A stretch of 64,000 nucleotides of DNA from Sulfuricella sp. T08 (GTDB lineage: Bacteria; Pseudomonadota; Gammaproteobacteria; Burkholderiales; Sulfuricellaceae), in NCBI RefSeq assembly GCF_000971475.1, contig NZ_DF967525.1:23353-87352 (forward strand), read 5' to 3'. Below the pieces are notes generated by a model. It saw only the letters and a program-made list of their open reading frames with translations. It was not told where the DNA came from and did not search any database. Made by a program: the position numbers and the translations under genes. Below, piece after piece: positions 53,581-61,921 of the stretch (position 1 is the first letter of the stretch; the number at the start of each line of letters is the position of its first letter).

Positions 53581-54237
53581 ATGACGCAAGACGAACTGAA
53601 ACAGGCGGTGGCCCGCGCCGCCATCGAGCACGTACCCGCAGGCGTCATCGGTGTGGGCACCGGTTCCACCGCCAACTATTTCATCGATGAACTGGCCAAA
53701 ATCAAAGGCCGCATCGACGGCGCGGTGGCCAGCTCCGAAGCCACCGCCCAGCGCCTGAAAAGCCATGGCATCCAGGTTCTGGACCTGAACAGCGCCGGCG
53801 AGCTAGCGGTTTATGTCGACGGCGCCGACGAAATCACCGAGCACATGCACATGATCAAGGGTGGTGGCGGGGCACTGACGCGTGAAAAGATCGTTGCTGC
53901 CTGCAGCAGAAAATTTGTCTGCATCGCCGACGGCTCCAAACTGGTCGGCATGCTCGGCAACTTCCCGCTGCCGGTGGAAGTGATCCCGATGGCGCAAAGC
54001 TACGTCGCACGCGAGCTGGTCAAGCTCGGCGGCCAGCCCATGTTGCGCCAGGGCTTCACCACCGACAACGGCAACATCATCCTTGACGTGCACGGCCTGC
54101 AAATCATGAACCCGGTGGAGCTGGAAACCCAGATCAATCAGATCACCGGGGTGGTAACCAACGGCCTGTTCGCTCGGAGACCCGCTGACGTGCTGCTGCT
54201 CGGCACCAGCGAAGGGGTAAGAACCCTGCAGGCGTAA
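53581..54237 (+). CDS. rpiA: Ribose-5-phosphate isomerase A
   Basis: The 218-residue enzyme interconverts ribose-5-phosphate and ribulose-5-phosphate. [40 protein letters not shown] and [11 protein letters not shown] are family motifs with the catalytic Asp and Glu regions intact. ATG 53581 follows GGGATTAGGAAAC. It is followed by phoU with a 70-bp gap. Confidence 0.97.
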   Translation: MTQDELKQAVARAAIEHVPAGVIGVGTGSTANYFIDELAKIKGRIDGAVASSEATAQRLKSHGIQVLDLNSAGELAVYVDGADEITEHMHMIKGGGGALTREKIVAACSRKFVCIADGSKLVGMLGNFPLPVEVIPMAQSYVARELVKLGGQPMLRQGFTTDNGNIILDVHGLQIMNPVELETQINQITGVVTNGLFARRPADVLLLGTSEGVRTLQA

Positions 54238-54307
54238 TTGCCAGCGGCAACAAAATTGTCATAATCAATGTGTATACTTGAGTAGATGAGCAAGAGGGAG
54301 AAACACC

Positions 54308-55009
54308 ATGCAGCATGAACACATTTCCAAGCAATTCGATACCGAGCTGGAAACCGTGCGTTCTCGAGTGTTGCAGATGGGTGGCCTGGTGGAGGAACAG
54401 ATCGTCAACGCCATCGAAGCACTGATCAACAGCAAGCTCGATCTCGCCGACTCAGTCATCGCCAAGGATCTTCAGGTCAATTCCATGGAAGTGGAGATCG
54501 ACGAAGCCTGTGCCCATATCATTGCTCGCCGCCAACCCACCGCCGGCGATTTGCGCATGGTGATGACAGTGATCAAGACCATCACCGACCTGGAACGCAT
54601 CGGCGACGAGGCCGAGAAAATCGCCCGCATGAGCAAGCTGATTTACCAGTCCGGCCGACTATCCACACCGCGCTTCACCGAGATCACCCTGATGAGCGGC
54701 ATTGTGCTGGAAATGCTGCGCAAGTCGCTCGATGCCTTTGCCCGGCTCGACATCGGCACTGCGGTCCAGGTTCCACGCCAGGATGTGCTGGTTGACGACG
54801 CCTTCAGCGCCTGCATGCGTCACCTGATCACCTTCATGATGGAAGACCCGCGCACCATCTCCACCTCACTCGACGTGTTGTTCGCCGCCAAGGCGATCGA
54901 ACGCATCGGCGACCACGCCAAAAACATGTCCGAGTACGTGGTCTACATGGTCAAGGGCAAGGACGTGCGCCACACCTCCCTCGAGGAAATCGAGCGCGAA
55001 CTGGAATAA
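54308..55009 (+). CDS. phoU: Phosphate signalling protein PhoU
   Basis: The 233-residue protein is an all-helical duplicated PhoU domain with the metal-binding repeats (RRQPTAGDLRMVMTVIKTITDLERIGDEAEKI is the first; the second is AAKAIERIGDHAKNMSEYVVY). It represses the PhoR/PhoB response when phosphate is plentiful. It is followed 13 bp later by ppx, linking phosphate sensing with polyphosphate breakdown. No pst genes are in the window. Confidence 0.96.
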   Translation: MQHEHISKQFDTELETVRSRVLQMGGLVEEQIVNAIEALINSKLDLADSVIAKDLQVNSMEVEIDEACAHIIARRQPTAGDLRMVMTVIKTITDLERIGDEAEKIARMSKLIYQSGRLSTPRFTEITLMSGIVLEMLRKSLDAFARLDIGTAVQVPRQDVLVDDAFSACMRHLITFMMEDPRTISTSLDVLFAAKAIERIGDHAKNMSEYVVYMVKGKDVRHTSLEEIERELE

Positions 55010-55022
55010 GGGTCGCTCAGCA

Positions 55023-56513
55023 GTGCGCAAGTACTCCACCGTCGCGGCGGTCGATCTCGGCTCCAACAGCTTCAGGCTGCAGGTCGCACGGGTGGTAGAC
55101 GACCAGATCTACCCACTGGATTCGCTGAAAGACACCGTACGCCTTGGAGCCGGGCTGGGCGTGGACAAAACCCTCGATCAGGATACCTGCAACCGTGCGC
55201 TGGCCAGCCTTGGCCGCTTCGGCGAGCGCCTGCGAGGCCTGCCGCGCGACGCGGTACGCGCTGTCGGCACCAACACCTTCCGCGTCGCAAAGAACGCCGA
55301 GGAATTCCTGCAGCAGGCCGAGACTGCACTCGGCTTCCCCATAGAGATCATCGCTGGACGCGAGGAAGCCCGCCTGATCTACCTCGGCGTTTCTCACGGC
55401 CTGCCGGCTTCGAGCGATAAGCGCCTGGTGGTGGACATTGGCGGCGGCTCGACCGAGTTCATCATCGGTACAGGGCTGAAACCGCAACAGATGGAAAGCC
55501 TGTACATGGGCTGCGTCAGCTACAGCCAGCGCTATTTCCCCGATGGCAAGATCAGCAAGGGCGCGCTACGCCAGGCGGACCTTGCCGCCCGCGCCGAAGT
55601 ACAAGCGATCGCTGGCGAATTTTCCGCCGACCACTGGCAGCAGGCCATCGGCTCTTCCGGCACCGCCAAGGCGCTGGCCGAGATTTTACAAATGAACGGC
55701 TACAGTGACAACGGCATCACCCCGGAAGGATTGGCCAGATTACGTGACGCCATGCTCAAGGCAGGCGATTGCAACAAATTGCAGCTGGCCGGCCTGCGTC
55801 CGGACCGGGTGCCTGTTCTGGGCGGCGGTTTCGCCATCATGGCGGCGATTGTTGCCGAACTGGATGTCGCCCGCATGGGCGTGGCAGATACTGCATTGCG
55901 GGAAGGTGTGCTGTATGACCTGCTGGGCCGCTTCCACCGCCACGACATGCGTGAAACCACGGTACGGCAATTCATGCGCCGCTATCACGTCGACCCGGAG
56001 CAGGCCGGACACGTCGGACAGCTCGGCATCGACCTGTTGCGCCAGTTGACAGCAACACTGCCGCTTGATCTGGAAGCCGCCCTGAAGCGTCTGTCCTGGG
56101 CCGCGCGCCTGCACGAGATCGGGCTTTCCATCGCGCATAGCGGCTTCCACAAACATTCCGCCTACATCATCGAAAACGCGGACATGCCCGGATTTTCCAA
56201 AAAAGAGCAGGCGCAACTTTCGCGTCTGGTCCTCGCCCAACGCGGCTCCCTGAACAAGGCGGCGCAGCTTTTGCCAGACAACGAAGCCTGGGCACAGATT
56301 CTGGCCCTGCGCCTCGCGGTGCTGTTCTACCGCAGCCGCATGGATTTCGAGCTGCCGGAAATCCGGCTGGAGTGGGATTACTCCAGCTTCGAACTCAGCA
56401 TGAGCAAGGACTGGCTCACCCGTAACCCTCTCACCGAAGCCGCACTGGAAAATGAAGCCAAGGAATGGAAAAGTGTCGGGGTGAAATTGGGAATATCAAG
56501 CACGCTGTCGTAG
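55023..56513 (+). CDS. ppx: Exopolyphosphatase (Ppx/GppA family)
   Basis: The 496-residue enzyme removes terminal phosphate from polyphosphate. The N-terminal VDLGSNSFRLQVARV, VVDIGGGSTEF and GSSGTAKA belong to the ASKHA-type Ppx/GppA fold, and a C-terminal HD-like helical region (about 310-470) follows. The start is GTG 55023. It follows phoU directly, so it is probably co-transcribed under phosphate control. Confidence 0.94.
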   Translation: MRKYSTVAAVDLGSNSFRLQVARVVDDQIYPLDSLKDTVRLGAGLGVDKTLDQDTCNRALASLGRFGERLRGLPRDAVRAVGTNTFRVAKNAEEFLQQAETALGFPIEIIAGREEARLIYLGVSHGLPASSDKRLVVDIGGGSTEFIIGTGLKPQQMESLYMGCVSYSQRYFPDGKISKGALRQADLAARAEVQAIAGEFSADHWQQAIGSSGTAKALAEILQMNGYSDNGITPEGLARLRDAMLKAGDCNKLQLAGLRPDRVPVLGGGFAIMAAIVAELDVARMGVADTALREGVLYDLLGRFHRHDMRETTVRQFMRRYHVDPEQAGHVGQLGIDLLRQLTATLPLDLEAALKRLSWAARLHEIGLSIAHSGFHKHSAYIIENADMPGFSKKEQAQLSRLVLAQRGSLNKAAQLLPDNEAWAQILALRLAVLFYRSRMDFELPEIRLEWDYSSFELSMSKDWLTRNPLTEAALENEAKEWKSVGVKLGISSTLS

Positions 56514-56556
56514 GAGCCTGTCGGACTTATCAGCCAATCACGGATTATTTGGCGAA

Positions 56557-57402
56557 CTAAACGCCGCCAATCCGCGCCAAGCGGGCAGCCTCTTCAGCCC
56601 GTGCATCATCAATTTCCCGCATCACCCCAACCAGATCAGCCGGCTTTACGTTGCGCTCAAAGCGGCCGGTCAGCTTGACCTCGGCATGCAGTTCGCCGCT
56701 CTCGTAGAGCGACCAGATTTCCTTGCCATAGTCGGTAGTTCGAAGGTCGGCAGCGAACTGACCAAAGTAGTTTGCCAGATTGGTAACGTCCCTATCCAGC
56801 ATGCTGCTGGCGTGGTTGTTGCCCGCCGCGTCGACCGCTTGCGGCAGATCGATGATGACCGGCCCCTCGCTGCCGACGAGGATGTTGTACTCGGACAGGT
56901 CGCCGTGGACGACGCCGGCGCAAAGCATGCGTACCACCTGCTGGATCAATGCGTGGTGGTATTCTCGGGCGCGCTCTTCCGTCAGCACCAGATCGTTGAG
57001 CCTGGGGGCTGCATTGCCGTTGTCGTCCGTCACCAGTTCCATGAGCAGCACGCCCTCATGGAAGTTATACGGCTTGGGCACACGCACGCCAGCGGCGGCG
57101 AGGCGGTATAAGGCGTCCACCTCAGCGCTCTGCCATGCCTCCTCCTGCGCCTTGCGTCCATACTTGGAGCCTTTCTCCATGGCACGGGCCTGGCGGCTGT
57201 TTTTCACCTTGCGGCCTTCGGTGTAATCCACGCTCTGGCGAAAACTGCGTTTGTTGGCCTCTTTGTACACCTTCGCGCAACGCACCTCTTCCCCGCAACG
57301 GACCACGAATACCATTGCCTCCTTGCCGCTCATGAGTTGACGGACGACCTCATCGACCAGGCCATCTTCGACCAGCGGCGCCAGTCTTTTCGGAATTTTC
57401 AT
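56557..57402 (-). CDS. RIO-type serine protein kinase
   Basis: The 281-residue kinase has the RIO1 layout: GKEAMVFVVRCGEEVRCAKVYKE for the nucleotide lysine, VVHGDLSEYNILV as catalytic loop, and VIIDLPQAVDA as the metal-binding aspartate. ATG 57402 is chosen because the upstream extension lies within the neighbouring gene. Bacterial RIO kinases are of unknown substrate. It follows yehS after 8 bp, so the two form a small operon. Confidence 0.9.
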   Translation of the reverse strand: MKIPKRLAPLVEDGLVDEVVRQLMSGKEAMVFVVRCGEEVRCAKVYKEANKRSFRQSVDYTEGRKVKNSRQARAMEKGSKYGRKAQEEAWQSAEVDALYRLAAAGVRVPKPYNFHEGVLLMELVTDDNGNAAPRLNDLVLTEERAREYHHALIQQVVRMLCAGVVHGDLSEYNILVGSEGPVIIDLPQAVDAAGNNHASSMLDRDVTNLANYFGQFAADLRTTDYGKEIWSLYESGELHAEVKLTGRFERNVKPADLVGVMREIDDARAEEAARLARIGGV

Positions 57403-57410
57403 CTTTGCTA

Positions 57411-57875
57411 TCAGCTTCTGTGGCGAACGGTCAGGCCCTTTAAGAAATTGCGGAGAAGCTGATCGCCGCAAGCCCGGTAGTTTTTATGCCCTTTCATCCG
57501 AAACAGCGCGCTCAGCTCAGGCTTGGACACACTGAACCCCGCCAGTTCCAGAACTTTATGCATGTCCTCTTCCTTCAATTCAAAGGCAACCCGCAGTTTC
57601 TTCAGTATGGTGTTGTTGGTCAGGCGTTCCGGTTTTTTATCCTGGTCTGGCCTGGACTCCATCTTGCCTCTTCTATGTATTATCAACCCGTCCAGGAACG
57701 ACAGCATGACTTCGTCGTTACACTCAATAAAACCTTCTTCATCCTCTTTCTTCAGAAAGCTCATGAGGTCGGATTGCGCTACGTCACGCCCGGCCAGTTT
57801 AATGATCTCCACGACCTTTGCGTCGCCAAGATCCAGCGCATATCGAATGCTGCGTAAGACATCATTATTGATCAC
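57411..57875 (-). CDS. YehS family protein (DUF1456)
   Basis: The 154-residue protein has two tandem helical repeats (NNDVLRSIRYALDLGDAKVVEI and NNTILKKLRVAFELKEEDMHKV, with FLDGLI and FLKGLT near the end of each), which is the DUF1456/YehS duplication. Function unknown. It lies directly upstream of the RIO kinase gene. Confidence 0.92.
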   Translation of the reverse strand: MINNDVLRSIRYALDLGDAKVVEIIKLAGRDVAQSDLMSFLKKEDEEGFIECNDEVMLSFLDGLIIHRRGKMESRPDQDKKPERLTNNTILKKLRVAFELKEEDMHKVLELAGFSVSKPELSALFRMKGHKNYRACGDQLLRNFLKGLTVRHRS

Positions 57876-58089
57876 TGTTCACTCCGATTCTATTCATCCA
57901 AAACGCCGCCAACCAGATAATGTCTGGACTGATTTATTGGCTAGTTTCTACTAAGCGGTGGATTAAACTCTTTATTTTCTTCCTCGGCAAGCTCAGATAG
58001 AGCTATCCGAGAAAATCAGGAAGGGCGTTGGCCTCAATCCATAAACCGGATAAAATGATCCTGAACTGGCTTACTAAAGGAACAAACCC

Positions 58090-58569
58090 ATGAACCTGCC
58101 CACTTTCAAATTCCCCAAGCCGCTGGGTGCGGCACTCTCGTTGCTACCAACCTACCCGCATTCGCTGCTCTTCAGCCAGGCGCTGAACCTGGCACTAGGC
58201 CGTATCATCCAGCCCGCTCTGCTGGAACCGCTGCATGGCAAGCTAGTCAGCATCCGCGTGACCGATGTCGGCATCAGCTTTTTCTTCTCCATCAACTCTA
58301 CCGGCTTTGTCGCCTGCAAGGCGGGTAAAACACCGGATCTGACCATCAGCGCCAGCGCTTATGATTTCATCATGCTCGGCACACGCAAGGAAGATCCGGA
58401 CACCCTGTTTTTCAGCCGCCGCCTGGTAGTGGAGGGCGATACCGAACTCGGGTTGATCGCCAAGAACACCCTCGACGCGGTAGAACTGCCAAAACTGGAA
58501 CTATTCCAGCTCATGCCCGGACCGGTCTTGGAAAAGGCCGCGTCCCGCCTGCTTGCCGCTGGTCGTTAA
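58090..58569 (+). CDS. ubiT: UbiT, SCP2-domain protein for O2-independent ubiquinone synthesis
   Basis: The 159-residue protein has a single SCP2 sterol-carrier-like domain (about 45-140; KLVSIRVTDVGISFFFSI, DLTISASAYDFIML, FFSRRLVVEGDTELGLIAKNTLDAVE). This last segment is the well-conserved end of UbiT (YhbT). UbiT binds ubiquinone precursors for the UbiUV hydroxylase. It lies 180 bp before the anaerobic ribonucleotide reductase promoter region. ATG 58090 follows AAAGGAAC. Confidence 0.93.
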   Translation: MNLPTFKFPKPLGAALSLLPTYPHSLLFSQALNLALGRIIQPALLEPLHGKLVSIRVTDVGISFFFSINSTGFVACKAGKTPDLTISASAYDFIMLGTRKEDPDTLFFSRRLVVEGDTELGLIAKNTLDAVELPKLELFQLMPGPVLEKAASRLLAAGR

Positions 58570-58611
58570 ATTTTTTTCACAAATTCGGGATAACAAACTC
58601 CGCATCTCCTC

Positions 58612-58666
58612 TTGACACACCACAAGATAGTGAGTAAATTTTAGCAAAACTCACAACATCTTGTGG
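58612..58666 (+). promoter_or_regulatory. Sigma70-type promoter with two NrdR boxes before nrdD
   Basis: TTGACA at 58612-58617 and TAAATT at 58635-58640 are 17 bp apart. Two copies of a 16-bp NrdR-like box, CCACAAGATAGTGAGT (58620-58635) and TCACAACATCTTGTGG (58651-58666), each match the ACACWATATATWGTGT consensus at about 12 of 16 positions and are 31 bp apart, the spacing (three helical turns) typical for NrdR. They overlap the promoter, so repression by NrdR is expected. Confidence 0.8.
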
Positions 58667-58751
58667 TTTATGATATTTGTCAACCAGACCTTTACGCTTT
58701 CCGGCGCGTAGAGCAAAGGCCAATCTCACAAAAACAAGTCAGGAGGCAGCA

Positions 58752-60800
58752 ATGGCAGACAATCAACTAGAAAGTGGCAGTATCAATCTGGTTTCACTTT
58801 TGAAGGGTGTTCTCAAGCGCGACGGGACATTAGCCCCGTTCGACTCTGAAAAAATCCGTTCCGCCATCCAGCGGGCCGGCGCCGCAACCGGCGATTTCGA
58901 CGCCAACGAAGCATTCCTGCTCACCGCCCAGGTGGTCAAGGTTCTAATCCACAAATTCCGTTCCGAGCCGCCCCACATCGAGAAAGTCCAGGATGCCGTC
59001 GAGCAGGTGCTGATCACCGCCAACCACCTCAAGACCGCCCGTGCCTACATCGTCTATCGCGAACAGCACACCAAACTGCGCCAGGACCGCAAAACCGTGG
59101 TGGATGTGGAAAGCTCGATCAACGAATACCTCGACCAGATGGACTGGCGTGTCAACGCCAACGCCAACCAGGGCTACAGCCTGGGCGGCCTGATCCTCAA
59201 CGTGTCCGGCAAGGTGGTGGCGAATTACTGGCTCAACCATGTCTACCCGCCAGAAGTTGGCGTGGCGCACCGCGAGGGCGACATCCACGTGCATGACCTG
59301 GACATGCTGGCCGGCTACTGCGCCGGCTGGTCACTGCGCACCCTGCTCCACGAGGGTCTCAACGGAGTGCCTGGCAAGGTCGAGGCCGGCCCACCCAAGC
59401 ACATGTCTTCAGCCGTCGGCCAGATCGTCAACTTCCTCGGCACCCTGCAGAACGAGTGGGCTGGTGCACAGGCGTTCTCCTCCTTCGACACCTACATGGC
59501 GCCATTCATCCGCAATGACAATCTTCCCTATTCCTGCGTCAAGCAGTACATCCAGGAACTGATCTACAACCTCAACGTGCCATCGCGCTGGGGCACCCAG
59601 ACGCCGTTCACCAACCTGACCTTCGACTGGGTATGCCCGGAAGACCTGCGCGAGCAGATACCCATCGTAGGCGGCAAGGAAATGCCGTTCAGCTATGGCG
59701 ATCTTCAGGTCGAAATGGACATGATCAACCGTGCCTACATCGAGGTGATGACGACTGGCGACGCCAAAGGGCGAGTGTTCACATTCCCCATCCCGACCTA
59801 CAACATGACGCCGGACTTCCCATGGGAAAGCGAAAACGCCACCCTGCTGTTCGAGATGACTGCCAAATACGGCCTGCCCTACTTCCAGAATTTCATCAAT
59901 TCCGAGCTCAAGCCGAACATGGTGCGCTCGATGTGCTGTCGCCTGCAACTCGACCTGCGCGAGCTCCTGAAGCGCGGTAACGGTCTTTTCGGCAGTGCCG
60001 AACAGACCGGCTCGATAGGCGTGGTCACCATCAACTGTGCTCGCCTGGGCTACCTCTACCAGAACAACGAAGCGGCATTGTTAAACCGCCTCGACGAGCT
60101 GATGGAAATCGGCAAGAACAGCCTGGAGATCAAACGCAAGGTAATCCAGCGCCACATGGACGCGGGACTGTTCCCCTACACCAAGCGCTACCTCGGCACG
60201 TTGCGCAATCACTTCTCCACGCTGGGCGTCAACGGCATCAATGAGATGATCCGCAACTTCAGCCACGACGAGCACGACATCACGACCGAATGGGGCCACG
60301 CTTTCGCGGTACGCCTGCTCGATCACGTGCGCGCCAGGATGCTCGCCTTTCAGGAAGAAACCGGCCACATGTACAACCTGGAAGCGACACCGGCAGAGGG
60401 CACCACTTATCGCTTCGCTAGGGAGGATCGTAAACGCTTTGCCGACATCATCCAGGCCGGCACCAAGGACACGCCCTATTACACCAACTCTTCGCAACTG
60501 CCTGTGGGCTTCACCGACGATCCGTTCGAGGCGCTGGAACGTCAAGAGGTGTTACAGAAAAAATACACCGGCGGCACCGTGTTGCACCTCTATATGACCG
60601 AGCGCATCACCAGCGCGGAAGCCTGCAAGACCCTGGTGCGCCGCGCCCTGGAAAGGTTTGGTCAGCCGTATATCACGATTACGCCGACGTTCTCGATCTG
60701 CCCGACGCACGGCTATATCGACGGCGAGCACAAGTTCTGCCCGAAGTGCGACCAGGAACTCCTGGCTGAGAAACGCAACAAAAAACTGGCCGCAGCCTGA
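58752..60800 (+). CDS. nrdD: Class III anaerobic ribonucleotide reductase, large part without glycyl radical loop
   Basis: The 682-residue protein has an N-terminal ATP-cone (about 20-110), the ten-stranded reductase core (about 150-620; MCCRLQLDLRELLKRGNGLFG and GSAEQTGSIGVVTINCARLGYL include the active-site region) and a zinc-binding end CPTHGY/CPKCDQE. It reduces ribonucleotides without O2. The usual RVxGY glycyl-radical segment is missing: translation stops after AEKRNKKLAAA, and that segment is encoded by the next gene. ATG 58752 follows CAGGAGGCAGCA; the longer frame upstream is not needed. Confidence 0.93.
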   Translation: MADNQLESGSINLVSLLKGVLKRDGTLAPFDSEKIRSAIQRAGAATGDFDANEAFLLTAQVVKVLIHKFRSEPPHIEKVQDAVEQVLITANHLKTARAYIVYREQHTKLRQDRKTVVDVESSINEYLDQMDWRVNANANQGYSLGGLILNVSGKVVANYWLNHVYPPEVGVAHREGDIHVHDLDMLAGYCAGWSLRTLLHEGLNGVPGKVEAGPPKHMSSAVGQIVNFLGTLQNEWAGAQAFSSFDTYMAPFIRNDNLPYSCVKQYIQELIYNLNVPSRWGTQTPFTNLTFDWVCPEDLREQIPIVGGKEMPFSYGDLQVEMDMINRAYIEVMTTGDAKGRVFTFPIPTYNMTPDFPWESENATLLFEMTAKYGLPYFQNFINSELKPNMVRSMCCRLQLDLRELLKRGNGLFGSAEQTGSIGVVTINCARLGYLYQNNEAALLNRLDELMEIGKNSLEIKRKVIQRHMDAGLFPYTKRYLGTLRNHFSTLGVNGINEMIRNFSHDEHDITTEWGHAFAVRLLDHVRARMLAFQEETGHMYNLEATPAEGTTYRFAREDRKRFADIIQAGTKDTPYYTNSSQLPVGFTDDPFEALERQEVLQKKYTGGTVLHLYMTERITSAEACKTLVRRALERFGQPYITITPTFSICPTHGYIDGEHKFCPKCDQELLAEKRNKKLAAA

Positions 60801-60834
60801 CCAACCACCTATAACATAATTAAAGGAGATTACC

Positions 60835-61029
60835 ATGACCGACCTGTCCAACCAGACCAACCTTAATAGCGATGAAATTATTTTGACCGATGATGAGCGC
60901 CAGCCCTGCGAAGTGTGGACCCGCGTGATGGGCTACCATCGACCAGTGACTTCGTTCAACGTCGGCAAAAAAGGCGAGCATTATGAGCGCAAGTTCTTCC
61001 AGGAATGTCGAGCCAAGCTAGCGGCTTAG
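60835..61029 (+). CDS. Separate glycyl-radical C-terminal domain of NrdD
   Basis: The 64-residue protein holds QPCEVWTRVMGYHRPVTSFN then GKKGEHYERK, which is the C-terminal glycyl-radical segment of class III ribonucleotide reductase (glycine 33 in RVMGY). A strong AAAGGAG ribosome site at a good distance and its own 20-residue acidic N-terminus show that it is translated separately. It lies 34 bp after nrdD in another frame, so it is not a simple frameshift. It should be activated by NrdG and dock on NrdD to make a working enzyme, much as GrcA does for pyruvate formate-lyase. Confidence 0.88.
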   Translation: MTDLSNQTNLNSDEIILTDDERQPCEVWTRVMGYHRPVTSFNVGKKGEHYERKFFQECRAKLAA

Positions 61030-61041
61030 TTTCGTCATGCT

Positions 61042-61081
61042 CGAAGAATGCAAGAGCGGTTGAATGCTCTTGCATTCTTCG
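61042..61081 (+). repeat. Strong stem-loop between the nrdD domain gene and nrdG
   Basis: CGAAGAATGCAAGAGC and GCTCTTGCATTCTTCG form a perfect 16-bp stem with an 8-base loop and no following T-run. In the operon transcript it could set the ratio of NrdD to NrdG by attenuation or by protecting the upstream RNA. Confidence 0.85.
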
Positions 61082-61156
61082 CTGCTCATAGCTCATCGTG
61101 TCTATCCTCACCACCAGTGGCACTCCGACTTTCTATCCCCAGAAAACACCCATAGA

Positions 61157-61855
61157 ATGAAAGATCGTATGCAAATTGGCGGCCTGACCCCGCTGACCAG
61201 CACTGATTATCCCGGCTGCCTGGCTGCTGTGGTATTTTGCCAGGGCTGCCCTTGGCGCTGCGGCTATTGCCACAATCCCCATCTGATTCCCCGCGATAAC
61301 GGCCAGCTCGATTGGTCGGCAGTCATGGATTTTCTGCGCCGCCGCCAAGGCCTGCTGGACGCGGTGGTTTTCAGCGGCGGCGAACCCACTCTGCAGGATG
61401 CCCTCCAGTCTGCCATCAGCGAAGTCCGCGACCTCGGCTTCAAAATCGGACTGCATACCGGCGGCACCTATCCATCCCGCCTGAAGGAACTACTGCCCAT
61501 GCTGGACTGGGTCGGGATGGATATCAAGGCCACCACCGATGATTACGCCAGAGTCACCGACACGCCTGGCAGCGCCATAAAAGCATGGAAAAGCGCAAGC
61601 CTGCTGCTTGAAAGCGGCATTCCACATGAATTTCGCACCACGGTACACCCGCTCTTTCACTCACAGGATTCAATACTGAGACTGGCAGAGGAATTACGCG
61701 GGCTGGGCGCAAAACATTACGTACTACAGGAATTCAGGCCCCAGGGATGTGCCGATGAAGCGGTCTGCACTTACTCAGTCCATGAACTTCTGGACGATGC
61801 TCTACGCAGCCGCATCGGCTCGATGTTCGAGACCTTCTCCGTGCGGCATGCCTGA
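61157..61855 (+). CDS. nrdG: Anaerobic ribonucleotide reductase activating protein (radical SAM)
   Basis: The 232-residue radical SAM enzyme has the cluster motif CPWRCGYCHN (CX3CX2C), GGEPTLQ and MDIKAT. It generates the glycyl radical on the small partner at 60835 using SAM and a reduced iron-sulfur cluster. I chose ATG 61157; the reading frame can be extended upstream but that part overlaps the hairpin and has no family features, and ATG 61169 is another possibility. A bidirectional terminator follows. Confidence 0.94.
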   Translation: MKDRMQIGGLTPLTSTDYPGCLAAVVFCQGCPWRCGYCHNPHLIPRDNGQLDWSAVMDFLRRRQGLLDAVVFSGGEPTLQDALQSAISEVRDLGFKIGLHTGGTYPSRLKELLPMLDWVGMDIKATTDDYARVTDTPGSAIKAWKSASLLLESGIPHEFRTTVHPLFHSQDSILRLAEELRGLGAKHYVLQEFRPQGCADEAVCTYSVHELLDDALRSRIGSMFETFSVRHA

Positions 61856-61875
61856 AACACGGTATCCACACAAAC

Positions 61876-61901
61876 AAAAAGCCCCACTTGCGGGGCTTTT
61901 T
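61876..61901. terminator. Bidirectional terminator between nrdG and fccB
   Basis: AAAAAGCCCC and GGGGCTTTTT pair over a 6-base loop. It has A-run and T-run on either side and so can end both convergent transcripts. Confidence 0.93.
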
Positions 61902-61921
61902 GCATTTTGCTGCAGTGCGGA

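Noticed and set aside
58670..58683. FNR-like ATGATATTTGTCAA downstream of the NrdR boxes
   Set aside because: Only eight of ten positions match and no -10 element lies at the right distance (58706-58711 reads GCGTAG), so it is not called.
60798..60835. NrdD split as a sequencing frameshift
   Set aside because: The second part has its own ATG, a strong AAAGGAG site and about 20 extra N-terminal residues, and no single indel would join the two parts without reading through the spacer.
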